From the NCBI RefSeq assembly GCF_042100115.1, contig NC_091277.1:62001-126000 (forward strand): 64,000 nt of DNA, written 5' to 3'. The notes beneath the pieces were generated by a model. That model saw nothing but the letters and a program-made list of their open reading frames with translations. It was not told where the DNA came from and made no database searches. Below, one piece after another: positions 59,150 through 64,000 of this stretch (the first letter of the stretch is position 1; every line of letters starts with the position of its first letter). Both the position numbers and the translations under genes were made by a program. The stretch is from Alternaria dauci. Lineage: Eukaryota > Ascomycota > Dothideomycetes > Pleosporales > Pleosporaceae.

Positions 59150-59690
59150 ACGATGTCCTGAAAGCGATATTTAACGACTCCGGCTGATGCATCCTCCGCG
59201 AAAAGGCTACGCGATATGAGAGCTTTTCTCAGAGCTACTCAAAGATATTCGAGCCAACTCGATCTGATGTTAGTACCAGAAGATTTCCACGCTACTACCC
59301 AGGGTAATGTTCGCTGTGGTATCGAGCTGCTTCCGTACAATTCCACGAGACTTCACTTCTCGTTGCATTGTTATTTCGACTAGAGCGAAGAAGTTTGTTT
59401 GTAACATCTGATAAAATATTCCAATACTAAGACGTTGAGACAGCTTGAAGCTATCACTACAGTGTCAGTCTGTGGATATGCTCACAGGCTTGAGAGTCAC
59501 AAGTTTAGACAGGGAAACGCGTCTTACTGGTTCAATAACCCACCGTACTTCCAGTTCTAGCACTTATTCAGGAAGGCAACTACTAAAGAGACATCTGGAG
59601 TGGTTGGCAACAAAGAAATCACAATCGTTCAATCACACGTTGTGTCTTTGGTCCCACGTCATGGTGGCTATACAGTGAGAGCAGTAATGA
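59150..59690 (+). pseudogene. Decayed small 2EXR-like copy
   Basis: No open frame spans this stretch, but fragments recall the family in the right order: near 59315, ELLPYNSTRLHFS (compare THLLPYKLAYFHF in copy H), and near 59600, VGNKEITIVQSH (compare VGNNKEIVIYNH). Stops and frame changes lie between them. I read it as a relic, probably from a duplication of copy H. The outer limits are rough. Confidence 0.5.
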
Positions 59691-59936
59691 GCATCCTTCC
59701 CGCAATGTTCTCTCACTGTCAAGATCACTGCGAAAGCCAATCTCTGGTACTAGCGGTAGATCATCTCAATATCTTACAACTCCTCATTACATATTATGAT
59801 TTGTGGGAGCCCAATTCCGTTTGGCGTCACTAGCTCGCTTACCTGATCATTGCAACGGACTCACCTTCCAGCCCGCTTTCATGGGTGCACATCCTTTCTT
59901 CCTCCATCTCTTCAAAAGCTGCAACGGAAACTCGGT
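59691..59936. other. Spacer before copy I
   Basis: 246 bp holding the copy I promoter. No motif is seen. Confidence 0.35.
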
Positions 59937-60599
59937 ATGGCATCTCAAGGCCGCGCAGCGATGCCTCGTGTCAGCAAGCCATCCGCAAAGGAAAGACACG
60001 ACGACAGGGCTCACCGCAGAGCTCAAGCTCAGCTGCTTCGTGAGCGACCTCGTCGTGACAGGATGTAAGTATTCTCAAAGGATCTTAGCAACCCAACAGC
60101 TGAAGCATCCAGCACCGCACTCAACGCTATCAACTCACCCCTCCTCCGCCTCCCTGCCGAGATCAGAAACATGATCTTCGAAAACGTTTTTATCAACACT
60201 GCGATCTATATCGGGCCAATGGATCACAAGATTAAAAACATTGCGGATAGTGGATTGAGTCTATTTCTCGTTTCTCGTCAGCTTCATGCAGAATCATCCC
60301 TGCTTCCATACAAGCTGTGCATATTCGAAGTTCATTATCAGTACATGGAACCAACGCGTTACATGAAGCGATTCTTGCAAAATCGATCCAAGAAGCAGAT
60401 CCAATCCATCCGTGATCTAAAGCTTCAGGTGTTCCGTACCATGAATGGAGAAACCAAACATGTGCGCGGAACAGGGACCAACTGGTTTAGATTGTTGGAT
60501 GGCAACAACGCTGAAAAGTGGCTTCTCAATGTTGTCCATTATCTCGTGTGGGAAGATGAACAGTCAGTTACTTTGGCGGCGGATTCCTTTGGCGTATAA
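59937..60599 (+). CDS. Small 2EXR-like family protein, copy I
   Basis: Exons 59937-60064 and 60113-60599 give about 204 residues, the longest copy. The leader is Arg-rich (KERHDDRAHRRAQAQLLRER). The core reads NSPLLRLPAEIRNMIFENVF, LSLFLVSRQLHAESSLLPYK and FLQNRSKKQIQSIRDLKLQV. Three candidate acceptors exist; only CCAG at 60112 keeps the phase and reproduces the exon-2 start seen in copy G. Confidence 0.77.
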
Positions 60600-61948
60600 T
60601 TGGCAGGAACGACGGAGAAGACATCCTCGAATGAACTCTAGCATCGATGCAAGATCTCTACTTGGGGTCCATCCATCCTCTCACCGGAGGGAGCCCTATT
60701 GATTGAGCCAGCTGAGCCCTTTAAATATATTGGTCTCAGCCAACATTTACCTGCCCTTTTTTCCAAATGATCTCCCTGCTCATAATCCACCGTCTTCTGC
60801 CTGATATGGTTTCACGAAAGCGCCCCATGATGTCTCTTTCCAACTATATCAGACCCGCGAGCGCACAGTGCGACCAAGGGGCTTACTGAACCATTGTAGC
60901 TCAAGAATCTCGCATGGAAGCTCTTCGTGGTGAGATATACAACGTCCATTCACTTACATGTAACTTCGATAGCTCACGTATCAGGGATTACAAGTCCAAA
61001 CACATTCTGCTCTTCACTCCTTCGGCACACAGACGAACTTCCGAGCATGATGTGGACTTGCGTTTCCTGTGAGAGAGATTACAAGTCGGTGAACTGCGAA
61101 GAATACGCCACAGATATTGATATTCGCTTGATCAAGCCGTTCAAAGCATAATGACATAGTTTAAATTCAGCCTTGCACTCATCTTCGTCAAGAGACCGCT
61201 TCACTTTTCCAAAGACGGTCTTTTCGCTTACCAAGTGTAAGAGGCTGGGGAAAAACAGTATCCGCATACGATCAGGATCTTGAGAAACGGATCTTGAGTG
61301 CAGTTTGCAAGAATTGAAAAGGTTGTAACCACTGAGCGAACCGGCAGAGATAAGAGGAGGGGCTGACATACTGCTTCAGCCCCTTGAACCATTGACCAGG
61401 TAACCTCCATATCGGTTGCTTTTCATATATGCAGTCCAGTCCCTTGACAATTGGACGACTAGCACTGCGACAAATTGGGTTCTGTGGTATCCTGTGAGCC
61501 TCGACGTTGGCAAGCATGTCATATTAGCCATCAATCACGCGCAAATATCAAACACTGTGCCTCAGTGACACGAACATGTGCGCGCACATCGTACACTCTG
61601 CAAACGCCCGATGAGCGGTGAGTCGGATGCCCCCTTCACAGCAGGACGGTGTCCCCTGTCATTGGCCAGCGCCGCGCTCTCGTCTTGCACTTATCCGCGT
61701 ACCCAGGGTCCTCACCGCTAACGATTCTGCACGCGATGAGGCGCGTAAACGTCGCGTATTGGCCCACTTTGTTGTTGTTGTTTTCTCCTTCGCGTTCTGA
61801 GCTTCTGATTTGCACTCACCACCAACACTGCTGCCACCAGCATCTGCACCACGGTCGCGCTTTGCTCACGGCTGTTGTACGAGTGGGCAAGTCTTTGTAA
61901 TATCTGTACCCCTTACACCACCTCTTCCAGTTCGTGAGCGCTGCAAAC
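60600..61948. other. Intergenic, no gene seen
   Basis: A 1.35-kb stretch with only short overlapping ORFs and no family motif. The last 150 bp are the promoter region of the F-box gene. Confidence 0.5.
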
Positions 61949-63559
61949 ATGGTGCAGCCTATCGTCTCATGGCCGCAGAAGCGCAAGGCTTCAATCTCGA
62001 ACACGTCGGTCTCGAACAAGCGCACACGATCCGTCTCAATCTCCGTCAAGGTCACCCACGACTTCGTACCTGAGGAGGTACTTGTCAGTCCGGAACTCCC
62101 TGTTGTACCCAAGAATCCGCAAGCGTGCCTCGGCGGTATACCGGAAGAGCTCCTCCTGCACATCATAGGATATCTGCACGCAGAACGTACCGTCCTCGCG
62201 AAATTGTGTCTTACAAGCCAGCGCTGCAAACGACTTGCAGAAGAGATGCTCTACAAGAACATAACCAGTCGGTCTCGCGACTATGGAAAAGCAAGATCAA
62301 TCGCCAGCAACGCTCTACTCGCCAACCATGTACGCCACTTCGATGCAGCGTTCGGTGTGTACGTCGACGCCGAGGTCTCTCGGCACACATACAACAAGGT
62401 CCTTGCCGATGCCCACAAGATCCGGACGTTCGCAGCGGAAGAATACCGTTCGCGCAACTGGCTTAGCGGATGTGATGACTTTGCGCGTGAAATCGGCTGG
62501 CTGGAGTTGTTCAACAATGCTGTTGCACAGCCCGTCGACGAACAGATCAACCGGTTCACTCATCTCAACAAGCTCACGATCATCACCCAAGCTCTGTCGC
62601 TTGAGGAACTCTCATGTGTGTTTCGTCTCCCGTCTCTGAACTCGCTCTTTCTACAAGACGTTCACCAGACTACGCCTTTCAAGAACTGGTCCATCCCCGC
62701 CTCGAGCAGTCCTATCCGGGAGATTGCTCTCAGGAATGCGATGATGGACATCTCCGCCATCGTGCAGATGATCTCTTCAGTGAAGTCTCTTAGCAACTTC
62801 ATGTACGACCATAGCACCAAGACTTGGGAGCCATTCGGTGATGCGGACAGTCCAATGTCAGTATGGCCTGAGTACTCCTGGACGCTTCTGGGTGATGCAC
62901 TCAGGACACACCGGGATACGCTTGTGGAGCTATATGCGTTCAGTTATTCCGACAAGGCGCTCCTAGACATTGTTTATCCCAACGGTCGAGACGTCGGAAC
63001 TCTAGGATCTTTCCGAGAATTTTCAAAGCTTCAGTACTGCGGTATTCCGATTGAAGCTTTTCTCGGTACTGCAACCGCCGAGGATGATTTCTCGGTGTAT
63101 CTTCCTCCACATTTGAGGCGCTGGTACACTCACCTCACACCAGGAACCCCGAAACTCTTGGAGAGGGGTGTCTCTGCGTTGACATCCTTACGAAACGTTG
63201 TCTGCTTGGGCGAAGATAAGACAGTCCGCGTGATCTTGTTGGACGGTCTACCATTTCAGGCTCTCGAGCTTTCTCGTGCTTTCGCATCATTGGAAGAAGC
63301 TGGCATCAGGCTTGAAATTCGTTATGATTACGATATGATCACCATAGATGAGTTGAAACAATTGGAGGCTCCTTCTGAGGTTGAAGAGTCTGACGAAGAG
63401 TCGATCGACCATCCGGAAGTCGATCTTGACGAGGTAGTAGGCGAGGAACCATCGGACACGACGGAACAGGAGATTACCGACATGACGAACGACATCATTC
63501 CGACCTCTGCTGCCATTCAAGATGTAGTGACAGCCGATCAGTCCGAAGATGATGTGTAG
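61949..63559 (+). CDS. F-box protein
   Basis: A single exon of 536 residues from the ATG at 61949; the frame is open 15 nt further upstream but without an ATG. After a Ser/Lys-rich leader comes an F-box: GGIPEELLLHIIGYLHAERT, LAKLCLTSQRCKRLAEEMLY. The middle has Leu-rich strands spaced like degenerate LRRs (LTIITQALSLEELSCVFRLP, LNSLFLQDV, IREIALRNAMMD). The tail is very acidic (VEESDEESIDHPEVDLDEVV). Such proteins recruit substrates to SCF ubiquitin ligases through Skp1. The substrate is unknown. Confidence 0.85.
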   Translation: MVQPIVSWPQKRKASISNTSVSNKRTRSVSISVKVTHDFVPEEVLVSPELPVVPKNPQACLGGIPEELLLHIIGYLHAERTVLAKLCLTSQRCKRLAEEMLYKNITSRSRDYGKARSIASNALLANHVRHFDAAFGVYVDAEVSRHTYNKVLADAHKIRTFAAEEYRSRNWLSGCDDFAREIGWLELFNNAVAQPVDEQINRFTHLNKLTIITQALSLEELSCVFRLPSLNSLFLQDVHQTTPFKNWSIPASSSPIREIALRNAMMDISAIVQMISSVKSLSNFMYDHSTKTWEPFGDADSPMSVWPEYSWTLLGDALRTHRDTLVELYAFSYSDKALLDIVYPNGRDVGTLGSFREFSKLQYCGIPIEAFLGTATAEDDFSVYLPPHLRRWYTHLTPGTPKLLERGVSALTSLRNVVCLGEDKTVRVILLDGLPFQALELSRAFASLEEAGIRLEIRYDYDMITIDELKQLEAPSEVEESDEESIDHPEVDLDEVVGEEPSDTTEQEITDMTNDIIPTSAAIQDVVTADQSEDDV

Positions 63560-64000
63560 TTATGTCTTGCCCACAGCTTCACACTGCCATGGGTATTGCC
63601 TAGACCAGCATCGTCAGATCGGACAAGCCGGCGGTACTTATGAAATCCGCCGACACCTTCGCAACAGCGTAGTTCTGACATTTGTGTTTGTTTGGTACGG
63701 TTGAATGGCGATTGCGAAGATCGAATCTGCTGTCGGAAATTGTTTTGTGTTTGTACAGAGGCGACGAGTATGATATGGCCGGGATCCGGGTGTCTGTAGC
63801 TTTAGCGTCCCGCCAGAACCATGTTGCTAACGGCGCTCCGTCAGAAGCTTTGGTGGCGACGTCGGCCATGTCGGCTTCTTGTACTTGTTCGATTGATGGA
63901 AAATAACAATGTATCATTTCTGTTAAATCGCGAGTTTTCAGCCTTGCCTGTGCAAATATCGGGTGTGCGGCTCTGCGGGAGTCCAACGACAGCGAGGCGC
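63560..64000. other. 3' flank, no gene seen
   Basis: A 441-bp stretch to the window end. A 128-codon minus-strand ORF (63600-63986) begins at a non-ATG codon and shows no motif; it could at best be part of a gene that continues outside the window. Confidence 0.4.

Noticed and set aside
63600..63986. 128-codon minus-strand ORF at the right end
   Set aside because: Starts at TTG and has no domain; may be chance.
1..64000. tRNA, rRNA, CRISPR arrays, bacterial-type operons
   Set aside because: No cloverleaf-type B-box with matching acceptor stem and no repeat-spacer pattern was found; spliced genes show a eukaryotic genome.

Overview
The window looks like nuclear DNA from a filamentous ascomycete, most likely a Dothideomycete (Pleosporales-like; this is inferred from gene content and from the small 'LPAEIRN' gene family, not proven). 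Almost all genes have short introns of about 50-70 nt with GTAAGT-type donors. Genes lie on both strands without operons, and housekeeping genes alternate with accessory blocks. All gene models were spliced by eye from the DNA, and exon limits are given where reading phases agree.

Layout. 1-1.5 kb: no gene seen. 1.5-7.3 kb: a self/non-self-type block with a HET-domain protein, a divergent protein kinase and a DUF6594-like membrane protein. 7.6-11.4 kb: four tandem members of a small 2EXR/F-box-like family, one of them truncated. 11.6-27.4 kb: core genes (uroporphyrinogen decarboxylase HEM12, mitochondrial MutS MSH1) followed by a dienelactone-hydrolase-like protein, a Zn2Cys6 factor, an RTA1 membrane protein, a divergent GH10 glycosidase and a sterol-glucosyltransferase-like enzyme. 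27.9-44.4 kb: a lower-GC secondary-metabolite gene cluster. 46.3-56.6 kb: core genes again (YDJ1-type Hsp40, LMBD1 transporter, CFT1 cleavage/polyadenylation factor), with two more small-family genes between them. 57.3-60.6 kb: three more members of the family and one decayed copy. 61.9-63.6 kb: an F-box protein.

The main discovery is the 27.9-44.4 kb cluster. Its scaffold enzyme is an aristolochene-synthase-type sesquiterpene cyclase whose metal-binding motif becomes intact only after an in-frame intron is removed. Around it lie three cytochromes P450 (two of them related CYP65-like genes), a short-chain dehydrogenase, a 2-oxoglutarate/Fe(II) oxygenase, a CmcJ/NvfI-type oxygenase, an AflR-like Zn2Cys6 regulator and, unusually, a PLP-dependent Cys/Met-metabolism enzyme of the O-acetylhomoserine sulfhydrylase fold. 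The inferred product is a heavily oxidised eremophilane-type sesquiterpene, possibly joined to an amino-acid-derived or sulfur-containing unit. No transporter, NRPS or PKS gene lies inside the cluster. Two similar palindromes with ACGA/TCGT half-sites occur in cluster promoters and may be regulator sites.

The second theme is the small 2EXR-like family. Nine gene copies and one relic share one architecture: a short basic first exon, one phase-2 intron, then the 'PLLRLPAEIRN' exon. They sit in two arms around the core genes and the cluster.
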